Under the pieces are notes generated by a model. It made no database searches, was not told where the DNA came from, and saw only the letters and a program-made list of their open reading frames with translations. Of a DNA stretch of 64,000 nt, positions 28,831 to 41,690 are shown piece after piece; the first letter of the stretch is position 1, and each line of letters opens with the position of its first letter. Origin of the DNA: Thereva unica (lineage: Eukaryota; Arthropoda; Insecta; Diptera; Therevidae); NCBI GenBank assembly GCA_949987705.1, contig OX465281.1:162888393-162952392 (forward strand), given 5' to 3'. The translations under genes and the position numbers were made by a program.

Positions 28831-30401
28831 TTGAACATCAACGTGAATTCGCTCCTCTCGAGGGAGAGAGCAATTTTCCTATCTAACGAACTCAAGATTC
28901 GTAAACCTAACGTGGCCTTGATTGTTGAGACTAGGCTGGGTGCGAGGAACAACCCACGCCTGGAAGGTTATAAGCTAGTTAGAAGTGATGGAGGTAGAGG
29001 TACAGCCATAGCTATCAGGGACTCCTTAATGTTCCAACCAGTGGAATATTCCACAACCTGTTTCAGCAGCTGCTTTATAACCTGGCCGATTCGTAAGAAT
29101 GGCAGGTGTTTTAAAATTTTAATAGGGGCCATTTACATCCCGTGCAAAGTGAGTGGGGCCTGGGTCGACGAGCTGGAGGGCCTCGAGAATATGGTACAGA
29201 GATATGATGGTTTCATCATCGGTGGAGACTTTAATGCTAGGCATCCTCAATGGGGGGACTCCGAAACGTCTACGCAGGGTAGGGTTCTGTGTAGATGGTT
29301 TCAAACTCATTCCTTTTTGTACTCTGAGCTCGTATATTCGGGCACCCCCACGTTTCCAAGGGGATCCTCACATTTAGATTTCTTTTGGGTTTCGACCTCT
29401 CTTACGGGCAATAATAATGTTGAATGTAACACTTTTGCATATCCCTCCGACCACTATGGGGTGGCTCTTAAAATTAGCCTGGCTAATTGGGAGCTAGTGA
29501 AACGTAACCCAAAACTTGTCACGTCGTTCAAAAATGTTGACTGGACTGTTTTTAACCAAGACCTCCACAGTAGCCTCTCGAGAGTCCCAATCGAGATTGA
29601 TAGAAGTTTAACGAATGAGGAAATTGAAATGCTGGCGGACAAAATCCCGACGATTATAATGGAAACCGTAAATGAGCATGTTGAACGCAAAACCCTCACC
29701 TTTAAATACAAGGGTATTTCACAGCTAGGCCTGAAACTAGTGAAGGTTAGAAGAGGTTGGTTAAGAGCCCTTAAAAGAATTCTTTATAGTTCTGGGAACA
29801 GACAGAATGAGGAATACGTGGAACTCTCAAGTAGAATAAGATGCCTAGACAGACTGATCGGGGAAAGGATTAGGCTGGATGTGAATTCCTGGTACAGAAG
29901 GGAACTAAGGAAAATTAGGCCATCTCCACAGGCATTTAAAGAGATCGACCGCCTGACAGGTAGAAAGCGCTGCAAGGCCAGTATCAGTAATTCCAACTTA
30001 ACCGTTAATGGCAATATTATAGCTAACCTGGAGAGAAAACTAAACGCTTTCAGGGATAACTACGAAAGAATCTTTCGGAAAGAGCCATACTTTTATGACC
30101 GCCAGATTGAAATGCAAGTAAAGGATACTATTTCCATGATTGAACAAAACCCCCCGGTCCCTTGCTACCCGTTCTCACCAACAAACCAGGCTTGCAGCCC
30201 GTCTGCGATAGGGGGGCACTTTACGACATATGGAAACACTATAGCATTGGGCGATACCCTGAAAGCCAAAAAATCTGCCGGTCCGGATGGAGTTTCGAAT
30301 TATGTCTTAAAAAAATGTTTGGGGACCCTCTCTTCTCACTTGACACCGTTATTTAACAATTGCTTAAACAATTGCTATTTTCCTAAGTGCTGGAAGATTG
30401 C
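28831..30401 (+). pseudogene. Jockey LINE ORF2, 5' part (endonuclease and start of RT)
   Basis: Encodes the AP-type endonuclease: NINVNSLL at the start, VETRLG, IGGDFNARHPQWG, SSHLDFFW and YPSDHYGV. The linker and the N-terminal RT region (KSAGPDGVSNYVLKKC) follow. The frame is open until the BEL insertion at 30402, after CWKIA. The codons shown beyond that point are BEL LTR sequence. No clear ATG lies at the start; the frame opens just downstream of ORF1. Confidence 0.88.
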
Positions 30402-30789
30402 TGTTCAAGATCGACGCCACTGCACATATTTTAGAAAAGCGCTCTTCTCCGGACTAGAGGAGGGAGCGACCAGCCGCACAGGAGGGGAACCAGGAGATGC
30501 TGTTATCAGCTCCGTGCCGATCTGCCGATTGTGAAGGAATCACTCTCTGGATAACCAGCCGCTGAGCAACAAGTTTATTCTAATACTAATATTTAACTTC
30601 CACAAGTAACAAGAAAAATAAAATAGTTTTATAACGTGGAAATGTTTCGTTGTTAATCACTTAATTTCCGGATGAACTGCAAATAATCATCTCGCCAGTT
30701 GAAGATCCGCTAAGAGCTCCACCTCATGGTTTTTTTCACCCGTTCGCACCCCGCCGAGCATCACCACAAGGTTCATCCCAGCTCAAACA
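30402..30789 (+). repeat. 5' LTR of the BEL/Pao element
   Basis: 388 bp, TGTT...AACA, with an AATAAAATAG polyadenylation-like block. Matches 38920-39307 with four substitutions. Confidence 0.93.
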
Positions 30790-31066
30790 TTGGTCCTTCG
30801 AGCCGGATTCTTGTCCCCAAAGGTGAGTACTAATTATTTGCACGTTTAAGGTCATAAAATAAAACTATTAAAAGCAACAAGGTGTTTGGTGTCTATCAAT
30901 TATTGAATAAGCGACACTATAAAATGTTCTTTAACCCAAATAAGGAAAATTAACGGCTATAAGGTGTAGCGGAATAACGGTTCACCCAGAGAGTCCCACG
31001 CGTTTCATTAGAGAATTTAAAAACAAAAAAAAATCAATTCAGTGACCATGTGAGTGATCGCTTCCA

Positions 31067-32430
31067 GATTTGCGAATTTAAGCTGTAAATTACGAATTTT
31101 GTGAGTTGAAACTTGATAAAAGAAAAAAATATTTGAATTTTGAGTATTTTATTGTGTTTAGAAAGTTTTGCAATTTGAAGGATAAAATTGTAGAAAGCAG
31201 ATAAAGTTTTGTGGCGATCGATTAAAGTTTTCGTTGTGAATTTGTACGGTAAATTTAAATAGAAAATTTCGCGTCTTGTAATTTCCTAAAGTAACGTGAC
31301 TTCTTTTTTTTCGAATTTAAGCGGTAAATTCCGGAACAAAGACACTCGTCGCAAAAGGAATTTTGGGGATTTATACGGTAACTCTATTAAAGGAAAATAT
31401 ATTTGAATTTTGAGTATTTTATTGTGATTAGAAAGTTTTTGCAATTTTGAAGGATAAAATTGTAGAAAGCAAATAAGGTTTTGTGGCGATCGATTAAAGT
31501 TTTCGTGGTGAATTTATACGGTAAATTTAAATAGAAAATTTCGCGTCTTGTAATTTCCTAAAGTAACGTGACTTCTTTTTTTCGAATTTAAGCGGTAAAT
31601 TCCGGAACAAAGACACTCGTCGCAAAAGGAATTTTGGGGATTTATACGGTAAATCTATTAAAAGAAAATATATTTGAATTTTGAGTATTTTATTGTGATT
31701 AGAAAGTTTTTGCAATTTTGAAGGATAAAATTGTAGAAAGCAGATAAAGTTTTGTGGCGATCGATTAAAGTTTTCGTTGTGAATTTATACGGTAAATTTA
31801 AATAGAAAATTTCGCGTCTTGTAATTTCCTAAAGTAACGTGACTTCTTTTTCGAATTTAAGCGGTAAATTCCGGAACAAAGACACTCGTCGCAAAGGGAA
31901 TTTTGGGGATTTATACGGTAACTCTATTAAAGGAAAATATATTTGAATTTTGAGTATTTTATTGTGTTTAGAAAGTTTTTGCAATTTTGAAGGATAAAAT
32001 TGTAGAAAGCAGATAAAGTTTTGTGGCGATCGATTAAAGTTTTCGTTGTGAATTTATACGGTAAATTTAAATAGAAAATTTCGCGTCTTGTAATTTCCTA
32101 AAGTAACGTGACTTCTTTTTCGAATTTAAGCGGTAAATTCCGGAACAAAGACACTCGTCGCAAAGGGAATTTTGGGGATTTATACGGTAACTCTATTAAA
32201 AGAAAATATATTTGAATTTTGAGTATTTTATTGTGATTAGAAAGTTTTTGCAATTTTGAAGGATAAAATTGTAGAAAGCAAATAAGGTTTTATGGCGATC
32301 GATTAAAGTTTTCGTGGTGAATTTATACGGTAAATTTAAATAGAAAATTTCGCGTCTTGTAATTTCCTAAAGTAACGTGACTTCTTTTTCGAATTTAAGC
32401 GGTAAATTCCGGAACAAAGACACTCGTCCA
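31067..32430 (+). repeat. Five-copy 269-bp tandem array in the BEL leader
   Basis: The marker CCGGAACAAAGACACTCGTC recurs at 31331, 31602, 31871, 32140 and 32409, at intervals of 271, 269, 269 and 269. The first copy, from about 31067, is most diverged. Each unit holds a GCGATCGATTAAAG block and a TTATACGGTAAAT block, present twice per unit in variant form. The array lies between the primer-binding site and gag. Confidence 0.93.
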
Positions 32431-32652
32431 TTGAAACGTATTGCAATAAAGATTATTTGGGAAAGTATGCGGTAAATCTGTTAAAGAGAATAGTTACATT
32501 AGAAGTTTTTGAGCACTGTAGTTTATTGAAATAGAAAGGTTTATTTGCAATTTGGGTGATAAATTTGTTAAAGGGTAAATAGACTTAAAAAATTTGCTTG
32601 AATCACATCGAAGCTCCAATCCTTTACGGCGTTTTCTCGTATCCGTGATAAG

Positions 32653-35600
32653 ATGGCCACCGTAGTTCAGTTGATGAGGGATCAGGCAGCCTTATATGAG
32701 CAGATAGTGAAATTTACTGCGAATTTTAACAAGTCCCCTAAGGAAAGGCTAAAGAGTGAGGGTCATCTTAAAGGTCGAATTGAAGTCCTAAACGAGTTGT
32801 ATTCGACTTTTATCGAAAACGACAGAACCATTCAGACATCAGCGTCCCCGGAAGAGAGTAAAAGTGATTATTTCAAAGGTAGTTTATACGACGATTTTTG
32901 CAGTATCTACTATGAATATAATGGTATTCTGAAAGATCATTTATCTAGTTTAGCCCCTCCCCCCATCTCAACTTCTCATACTAGCTCGGAAGTTCCAAAC
33001 AATTTGTCTCACAATGTGACTAACGCGCTGGGTCTTAGTGTGAACCCGCTGAATAATGAGGTGAATCAAGGTGATGTCAGGCTACCTCGCATTTCGATCC
33101 CCAAGTTTTCGGGAGATTACTCGTCATGGTTGTCGTTTCACGACATGTTCAAATCCATGATTCACTGTAATGACCGCATACCAGCCGTGCAGAAGATGCA
33201 CTACCTAAAGACCTGCCTGACCGGTGATGCTGAAAGAATGGTACGATATCTAAATGTGACTGAAGATAACTACGCCATAGCTTGGGATTGTTTGTGTAAG
33301 AGGTACCAAAATACTAAAGCTCTCGTTAATACCACACTAAAGGCGCTCTTCTCTCAACGCTATGTCTCGTCAGAAAATTCCCTTGATATCCGTCAACTGC
33401 TAGACTCTACGAACGAATACCTAGCCACCCTTGCGAACTTGGACGTTAGAACCGATCAATAGGATCCTATGATAAATTTTATTATATTAGAACGTTTGCC
33501 AAATGAGACAAGACAATTATGGGAACAGAGTCAAGGTACAACAACGTCACTTCCCAAACTCTCCGAATTGTTTAACTTCCTAGAATCCAGATTTCGGACG
33601 TTGGAGGCTATCCAACCCCAAAGCTCTAGACGAAGTGGGCCCAAACAGATTACTGCTAAATCGCACATTTTTCATACCCGGCGATTCGCATGTCCGCTGT
33701 GCAGTGGTTCTCATGCTCTCAAAAGGTGCTTCAAATTCGGAAACATGAAGTCGGACGAACGAAGGCAGTTTGTAACCTCTAACTCTCTCTGCTTCAACTG
33801 CCTGGCCCAAAGTCATTTTTCCAACAATTGCCCCAGTGAATTAGTATGTCGCGTTTGCCAGAGCAGACATCATACTCTCTTGCATACTCAAGATCGATCC
33901 GAAGCTACCCCCAAATCCAGTGATCGGATTTCCCCATCTACGAAAGAAGATACAGCATGCCAGCAATCAGCGGCCGCAACGATCAATTCGTATTTTTCAC
34001 GAGATAACAGGCAGGTCCTATTAGCCACGGCCTTATTAAACGCACGTTCAAGCACTGGTGAGCTTCACACCTTCCGAGCCCTTATTGATCCAGGGTCGGA
34101 ATCGACGTTTATTACCACTAGGGCAGTACAAGTTCTGCGGATAAGACCTAGGCGCGATTCCGTTCAGGTAATGGGGATAAAGAATACCATCACGGCCAAG
34201 TCGCAATTTTCCGTTTGCCTCACCGTCCAACCCTGTTCAGAAGAAACACCGGAGATCCCCATTAAAGCAGTGGTTTTGGACACGCTAACTGGGCTCTTAC
34301 CTCCAAGACAATTCTCGTCCTCAAGTTGGACACACATCCAAGGGCTATCTCTCGCAGATCAGACCTTCAATTCCCCAGGAAAGATAGACCTCCTCCTTGG
34401 AGCTGGTGATTATGCAAAAATAATCCAGCATGGATTAATTTGCGGACCAGTGGGCTCTCCCGTAGCCCAAAGGACGGTCTTCGGTTGGATAGTGTTGGGC
34501 GAAGTCAGTTCAGATGAGGCCTCGGTTAGCTCTAGCCGGTATTCGCTCCATAATGTTGTAGTGAATTCTCGTTCTCAAGACAAGGAAGAGTGGGATATGC
34601 TTAGGCAGTTTTGGGAAATCGAAGAAGTTTCGTCTCATCCCCCAACCTCCAGTGAAGATGAACTATGTGAACAACTATTCCAGGAAACTTATTCACGCAC
34701 ACCCGAAGGTCGTTACGTAGTGCACCTACCCTTTGTTCCCCTTCCTGAAAGTGAAAAACGGTTTGGGGACTCGCGTGTAACAGCAGCAAAACGGTACATG
34801 GGATTAGAAAGACGCCTCAATAAGGATCCGGATCTGAAACAACGTTATCAACAATGTCTCGAGGAATATTTAGCGGACGGACACATGGAAAAGATTCCTG
34901 TGTCACCTGTAGGTGATTCCACAGAAGGCATCTTTTATCTGCCACATCATGCTGTTGTGAAGGAAGACAGTTTAACAACTCAGACTAGAGTGGTTTTTGA
35001 TGCGAGTTGCAAATCATCGAATGGCTACGCACTGAACGACCGTTTATTGCCGGGACCCCCACTCCAACGTGATATATCTCTTCTTTTGTTTGAATGGAGA
35101 CAGCATAAATTTGTCTTCACCGCTGATATCGCTCGAATGTACCGTCAAGTGCGTGTCCACCCTTCCGAAAGCGACTACCAAAGAATCATTTGGCGTCGAA
35201 AACCAAGTGACCCTCTTGAGGATTACCGCCTGTTAACTGTCACCTTTGGAGTTTCCAGTGCACCATTCCTTGCGATAAGATCCTTACATCAGCTGGCGCA
35301 CGATGAAGGAAATGATTTTCCGGTAGGAGCTCAAATTTTGCTCAACGACCTATATGTCGACGATGTTCTGTCAGGAGCTAACACTTTAGAAGACCCAAAG
35401 CAAGCCAGAGATCAAATAGACTCTCTTCTGAAACGGGGTAAGTTTGAGTTGAGGAAATGGACTGCTAACTGCAAAGAGTTAATCTCCGACATTCCAGGAG
35501 ACCGACAATCATCGTCTTCATCCGTACTCCTCAACAAGGAAAATTCGGTTAAGACCCTAGGATTGCGCTGGTCCCCACTCCAGGACTGCTTCACTTATGA

Positions 35601-36558
35601 CATTCGGCCGAAATTTCTGCAACCTCCCTTCACTAAGCGAACTATCCTCTCAGAGGTCGCAAGAATTTATGACCCTTTAGGGTGGTTAGCACCTGTTGTT
35701 ACTTCAGCGAAGATCCTTCTTCAATCTCTATGGCAGAGAGGCCTCGACTGGGATGAGCCAGTTCCGGAGGACTTATCAATGAAGTGGCTGAGCTTTCTCC
35801 AGCTACTTCAGGAATTGAAGGATCTTTCAATTCCCCGGTTTTTGGGTACCGAGCCAAGCAGTAGTGTACAGTTCCATGGGTTCTGTGATGCCTCCGAGAG
35901 GGCATATGGAGCTGCATTATATCTTCGGTCCGAGTTTAAGGGTGCTGTCTATGTTCACCTGATCAGCGCGAAGACAAAGGTTGCACCGGTGAAATCTGTG
36001 ACGCTGCCAAGACTGGAGCTCTGCGGAGCCGTATTGCTCTCCAGACTGATAAAAAAATTCCTCACTTCATGTTCTAAAAGGATCGTCAAGGTATTCGCTT
36101 GGACGGATTCGACAATTGTCCTCTCCTGGCTTCGTCGTCATCCAAACAATTTTAAAACCTTTGTAAGTAATCGCATATCCGAGGTCATAGGTAATCTGGG
36201 TGCAGTTCATTGGAAACATGTAGCTTCGGCCGAAAATCCTGCCGATTTTGCGAGCAGAGGAGTCTCTACCATGGAAAGAGTAACAGATAGTCTTTGGTGG
36301 CATGGACCCAGTTGGCTTTTGCAGCCAGAATCTCACTGGCCAGCTCGATTCGATCTTCCCGAACCAAACTCCATGGAATTCGAACTCAAACCGATTAAGG
36401 CATTTTTTACCCAGCAGTCCCAACCTGACTCAATGTTAGAAAGGTTCTCGTCCATCGCTCGTCTTCTTCGGGTCACGGCCTTTTGCAAATTATTCGCCCA
36501 CAAGTGCAGACTAAAGACTTCTCCGAAAATCTCATTTACCAGCTTTGTAGATGAAGCT
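32653..36558 (+). pseudogene. BEL/Pao Gag-Pol, 5' part (Gag, protease, RT, RNase H)
   Basis: Gag starts at ATG 32653 (ATVVQLMRDQAALYEQ) with the PRISIPKFSGDYSSW and MHYLKTCLTGDAERM segments of BEL Gag. TAG 33460-33462, where a Trp codon would fit, is the only stop; the same frame continues through zinc knuckles (CFNCLAQSHFSNNC and neighbours, ~33690-33880), aspartic protease (LIDPGSESTFI, ~34083), reverse transcriptase (TADIARMYRQV; YVDD at 35353-35364) and RNase H (GFCDASERAYGAAL, ~35881). The BEL reading stops at FVDEA near 36558, where a LINE 3' fragment begins. A single-ORF Gag-Pol is normal for this superfamily. Confidence 0.92.
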
Positions 36559-37141
36559 AGGACTCGTACTCGTCGTTCTATGCAATTTTGTATTCCTAGA
36601 CACTATTCCCTACTAGGTAGTCGTTCCTTCTTTGTACATACTGTAAGATTGTGGAATAGTCTCCCCTTCCCCTTGCAAGGTATCAAATCACTCGCCGCTT
36701 TCAGGAGAGGAGTGGTCGCGCATTTTGCAACACGGAATGAATGACGTAATATGATCGCTGGCTTGCTGCACAACATGGATTGGCATGCATCCTCCCTAGC
36801 ATGCATCTTCTCGGCATAGGACACCGGCTGATATTGGTTAATTTTAATTTTGATTTTGATTTTAATTTTGATTTTTGTTTTTATATTTATATAAATTTAT
36901 ATTTTAATTTAGATTTAATTTATCTTATGCTGTATTTTCATTTTTTCTTTTCTTCTTCTTTCTCTTCTCTTTGCTTATTAATTGTTGTTTTTTTGCCCTC
37001 ATATTTTATAATTCTTAGTTATATTTTATAATTCTAATTTTAATTTTAGTATTTTTGTATTTTCCTTTTTATTACGGTACTAAATAAGATTTTAATCTTG
37101 TGTACTTTTGATTGAACAAATAAATTACAAATTACAAATTC
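36559..37141 (+). mobile_element. 5'-truncated LINE 3' end inside BEL pol
   Basis: Begins abruptly with the C-terminal end of a LINE reverse-transcriptase protein (SFFVHTVRLWNSLP, then a short tail, TGA at 36742-36744), followed by a T-rich 3' region and a tail with TTACAAATT repeats ending at 37141. BEL pol resumes with WFRHEQKRYF at 37142. A target duplication longer than two bases is not evident. Confidence 0.82.
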
Positions 37142-38485
37142 TGGTTTCGACATGAACAGAAGCGATACTTCAAAGAGGAAATCGACCGTTTAGCTGATGG
37201 AAAGCCAGTCAACAGCGATAGCAAACTGAAATCATTGAATCCTTTTCTAGATGAGGCAGTCGTGTTACGTGTTGGAGGTCGTTTACAAAATTCATCCCTG
37301 CCCTATGGCGAAATGCACCCAGTTATATTGTCTCCTGACAGCCATCTCACCCGCTTATATATATTACATGCCCATGCTTCCTGCCTTCACGGAGGACCCA
37401 CTCTCACCCTCGCTCTCCTTCGGAAAACAGTTTGGATTATTAACGGCCGTAGGAGCGTCAGTAAATTAATCCAACGATGTATGCCCTGCTTTAAAAATGC
37501 TTGCAAACCCCAAGCTCAGCTGATGGGAGCTCTTCCTTCTCCTCGAGTTAAAATTGCTCGACCCTTTTCGGCAGTTGGGATAGACTATGCAGGTCCTTTT
37601 GATCTTCGTGTGTCAAAGACCCGAGGCTGCCGCACCTACAAGGGTTACGTAGCCATCTTCATTTGCCTTTGTACTAAGGCTATACATATCGAGGTGGTGA
37701 GTGATCTAACAACGGCTGCATTCATGGCCGTACTCAGGCGCTTCATAGCTCGCCGGGGACTAACTCGCAATTTCTACTCGGACAATGGCACCACTTTTGT
37801 AGGAGCTCGAAATCAACTAGAGCGTATGATCCAAGCAATATTTAAGCAAGCAACTCATCAAGCTGCTGATGCCTACAGTATGGAAGGCATACAGTGGCAT
37901 TTTATTCCCCCCGTCTCTCCGCATTTTGGGGGTTTGTGGGAAGCCGGAGTCAAGTCAATGAAGCACCACTTGCGCCGAGTAGCTGGAGAGGTTCCTATGA
38001 CTTATGAAGAACTGTCCACACTGGTAGCTCAAATCGAAGCGTGTCTTAATTCGCGGCCCCTTTGTCCACTAACCGACGATATCAATGACTTAAGAATCCT
38101 CACCCCTGGCCATTTTTTAACAGGTGATTCACTCTTAGCCCCTCCCGAAGAGGACCTAACTTCCCTTAAGCTACATATCCTCGACCGATGGAAATTAATA
38201 CAGCGATTAAAGCAAGACTTCTGTAGAAGCTGGCGTCGCGAGTATTTGTCTAGGCTACAGCAACGCCCAAAATGGATGAGAGCTTCTGAAAACGTCAAAA
38301 TAGGTGACCTAGTTTTAATAAAGGATGACAAACGACCGTCTAATCAGTGGCCCCGTGGGAGAATCCTTCAGGTTCACCCAGGAAGCGATTATCTCACACG
38401 AGTTGTAACAGTAAAAACCCTAACTGGCGAATATAAACGCCCCGTAAATAAAATCTGTGTGCTACCGGTCGAATCCGCAAATTGA
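37142..38485 (+). pseudogene. BEL/Pao Pol, 3' part (integrase)
   Basis: Continues pol from WFRHEQKRYFKEEI. Integrase features are the HHCC zinc site (HASCLHGG ... CMPCFK), then catalytic Asp in GIDYAGPF, Asp in YSDNGTTFVG and Glu in GLWEAGVKSM, then a C-terminal DNA-binding part (KIGDLVLIKDDKRPSNQWPRG). The frame is open to TGA 38483-38485. It is cut off from the RT part only by the inserted LINE fragment, so this BEL copy was close to intact before that event and the stop in Gag. Confidence 0.92.
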
Positions 38486-38919
38486 CACTTATAATAGTTG
38501 AAAAAAAAAAAAAAAAAAAAAAGAAAAAGAAAAAAAAAGAAAAAAAAATATATGTATATATAATAATAATAAATAAATTTAATGATACAAAATTCTAAGA
38601 ATAACTAAGTAAATGAAATGCTTAACTGAATTGAAATGAAAACTACCATTTTATAGTTCCTGGGTATACAACCAAACAAAACAAACATGATTGAATTACA
38701 CTAACCCTTGATCTTAATTTAATTTGATGAATGAATTTAATGATAATTAAAATGTGCAACTATTTAGTACTTCATCTATCTTAACCCGTAATCCTATCCT
38801 TTTTTTTCGAGCATATCTGGACCAACCATCAAAGGAGACGGTGAACCCAAACAGCCAGTAGAATGAGTGACACCATGGACACATATGAGATTGAAATCGT
38901 TATTTCAAGGCGCGGAGGA
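38486..38919 (+). other. BEL 3' non-coding region
   Basis: Poly-A/AAAGAAAAA tract at 38500-38550, (TA)n and AT-rich sequence, then a short purine stretch AAGGCGCGGAGGA just before the 3' LTR. No env-like ORF. Confidence 0.7.
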
Positions 38920-39307
38920 TGTTCAAGATCGACGCCACTGCACATATTTTAGAAAAGCGCTCTTCTCCGGACTAGAGGAGTGAGCGACCAGCCGCACAGG
39001 AGGGGAACCAGGAGATGCTGTTATCAGCTCCGTGCCGATCTGCCGATTGTGAAGGAATCACTCTCTGGATAACCAGCCTCTGAGAAACAAGTTTATTCTA
39101 ATACTAATATTTAAGTTCCACAAGTAACAAGAAAAATAAAATAGTTTTATAACGTGGAAATGTTTCGTTGTTAATCACTTAATTTCCGGATGAACTGCAA
39201 ATAATCATCTCGCCAGTTGAAGATCCGCTAAGAGCTCCACCTCATGGTTTTTTTCACCCGTTCGCACCCCGCCGAGCATCACCACAAGGTTCATCCCAGC
39301 TCAAACA
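38920..39307 (+). repeat. 3' LTR of the BEL/Pao element
   Basis: 388 bp; four substitutions relative to 30402-30789; followed by TTGC, the flank duplication, and then jockey ORF2. Confidence 0.93.
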
Positions 39308-40656
39308 TTGCTAAAATAATTCCCATTCCGAAATCTTCGAGGCCTTCTAAAATTGATGATTTTAGGCCCATCGCGATGCTTTCAAATTTGGGAAAATTGT
39401 TAGAAAAATTAATCTTGGCCAGGCTCGAGGAATTCTGTAGGACTGAGCGTTGTATCCCTGATTTACAATTTGGCTTTGAGAGAAAGCATTCCACGGAGCA
39501 AGCACTACTGTTGTTTCACGATAAGATTTCCTGTAATTTGAGAGCTAATAGATGTACATTAGCATGCTCCATTGATTTGAGTAACGCCTTCGACCGAGTG
39601 TGGCATGACGGTCTACTTCTGAAGCTTAACACATTGGACTGTCCATTTTCCTTAATCAAAATCATACATAGCTTCCTTAGAGAGAGAACTGGAACCTTTC
39701 AAACTGGAGATCTTTCCTCCCTACCTCTTAGTATGGAGACAGGCGTTCCACAAGGGTCCATTCTTGGCCCCAAACTCTTTAATCTGTTCTTGTATGACTT
39801 TCCACTCAGGACCGATTCTTCTAGCGCTATCCAATACGCAGATGATACTGTTGTTATGGCTCACGCGGCTTCTCCACTGAGAGCTGGAGCTGCTCTTCAA
39901 CATCATGTAGATAAAATAATAGAATATGTATCTTAAAAAATGGAGAATAGAAGTGAACCGTGATAAATGTGAGTTGATTTGCTTTAGGAACCCCGCTGGG
40001 AAAGGGCGAAGGGCTACTCCTAGAGAGTCTAAGGAGGTAAGAATTAGAATTGGGGAAACCGTGTTAGCCCCTAAGGACAGATTCAAATATCTGGGAGTGA
40101 GTATGCACCACAGGCTTAAATGGAATCCTCACGTCAAAATGAAAATAAACAAAGCCGGTTCAGTGCTTGCGAGTCTGAAGCCACTGATTAATTCTAAAGC
40201 TGTTTGGAGCAACACTAAGTTATAATGTATAAGACCATTATACGGCCGGTTCTGGCATACGCCTTCCCCGTGTGGTTCTCAATTTCACCGACCACGGCTA
40301 ATGAAGTTCAGATATTCGAAAGAAAAGTGCTGAGGCACTGCTTATCTTTGTATATGAGGGAAAACACCAAATGGTTTCCGAATAAGACTATTTATTCACA
40401 ATCTAAAGTTACCCCTATAATGCTATATCTTCTGGAAGCTATGCGCAAGAGGCTTGCCCATCTCCTTGATCACCCTAATAATGAGGTGAGGACTATGGCG
40501 GCTGACAATTGCTTAACTTCTATCATAGGCCAGACGTACCTCTCTTCTTTTAATATGTTACATCACATCTCCCTTCCACAACTGGAAACCTCTGACGAAA
40601 TAACCTTCCTTCCACACTTCTATAAAAATAAAACCGCCCCTAACGAAAGGGGTTAA
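39308..40656 (+). pseudogene. Jockey LINE ORF2, 3' part (RT and C-terminus)
   Basis: Resumes at KIIPIPKS and carries RT motifs RPIAMLSNLGKLLEK, CSIDLSNAFDRVWH, GVPQGSILGPKLF and YADDTVV (~39835). Frame breaks lie near 39926 and 40222, so the C-terminal part (KYLGVSMHHRLKWNPHV, then IIRPVLAYAFPVW) reads in three pieces, ending TAA at 40654-40656. Together with the TAG in ORF1 this shows the LINE copy is dead and older than the BEL inside it. Confidence 0.87.
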
Positions 40657-41690
40657 GTAGCTAGCAGCTAGGGTCGGCTCCATATATGTACATATACGAA
40701 CTGGCCTCTCGCGAGCTGTTCAAATTCTTAACTTTTATTGAATTCCCCCTCAAGACTCTCGTCCTTAATGATTTAGACCTCGAATAACTTTCCTCTAATG
40801 TTTGAAGGCGACTAAACCTATATATGCTAACTATACTTTTAAATTAATTTCCTTTCCAAGAAGAAATTTAATATTATTTTTTCTCTCTCAATTTAATCCG
40901 GAATTAAATCGAGTTGAGCTCATTTAATACCAAAATAAGCACCTTAAATTTAACTTTAGTTAATTATAATGCTAGTGCCTTCTTGAAGTTCTGTTACACT
41001 TCATCCAGTAGATATTAAGTAGTATTCTTCTTCCTTCGGAAAAATTGTATTTTGTATTGTAAATTTGATTTAGGTGATAATTATTACATTCAATTGTTAC
41101 CTTCACTGATCTAGTAATAATTTTGTTTACTATTTCTCCTTTTGCAATAATGAGCTTTAGCAATGATAGTTATTACGGTAATTGTTAAGTAAATTCCTAG
41201 TATTTATCCGTTTAATATGTATATTTACACACCTAGTCACATAAGGAATATTAATATAAATGAGAATCAGTAATGTAAGTTAATTTAAAATTATTTTGTT
41301 TTCTTCGGTTTCTGTTATATTATTAAGTAAAGTAAAGCCCACGGGTGAGTTAGAAATTATAATTATGCCATCCTGTACTTCGTATAGCGTTATTATTTTA
41401 TATACCTATATATAATATATATTTTTTTTATTATTGTTATTTTTCCCTTTTCCATATTTTTTTTTTCCTTGAAGCAAAGCGTTTGTGGCAGTGGCGGAGC
41501 AGCCATAGTGCCAATGTGTATATGAGAATTATTAGTAGACTTGATATTCTAAGATGGCGGACCAAGGTCCATTTAGATGTTAAGAAATTTGTAAGCTCAG
41601 ATATAATTCTTTAAATCAGCAATTTCCTAGCGTTATAAGAACAATTGTAAAATGATGAAGCTAATAAATTTTTTATTGAATTGAATTGAA
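40657..41690 (+). other. Jockey LINE 3' untranslated region and tail
   Basis: About 1 kb of AT-rich sequence without ORFs, ending in repeated AATTG and abutting the 13-bp duplication at 41691-41703. (TA)n is seen near 41400-41425. Confidence 0.7.

Larger units (their letters stand above)
30402..39307 (+). mobile_element. BEL/Pao LTR retrotransposon inside the jockey ORF2
   Basis: Two 388-bp LTRs (30402-30789, 38920-39307) differ at four positions, about 1 per cent. Both start TGTTCAAG and end CAAACA; TTGC (or ATTGC) is duplicated at the flanks. A primer site TGGTCCTTCGAGCCGG begins at 30791. Gag-pol runs in one frame between, and is split by a 3' LINE fragment. Removing the element rejoins jockey ORF2 exactly (CWKIA before, KIIPIPKS after). 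Confidence 0.93.
27115..41690 (+). mobile_element. Jockey-clade LINE, itself split by a BEL/Pao element
   Basis: A 13-bp target duplication TTGTGAACTAATG (27102-27114 and 41691-41703) frames the element, which ends in an AATTG-type tail. It has two ORFs: a nucleocapsid-like ORF1 and an endonuclease-RT ORF2. Excluding the inserted BEL (30402-39307) it is about 5.7 kb, a plausible full length. It inserted into the Gag gene of another BEL element on the opposite strand. Confidence 0.9.

Noticed and set aside
31067..32430. Regular repeats considered as a CRISPR array
   Set aside because: Units are 269 bp with no unique spacers, inside a eukaryotic BEL retrotransposon; a plain tandem repeat. The same holds for the 128-bp array at 57880-59470.
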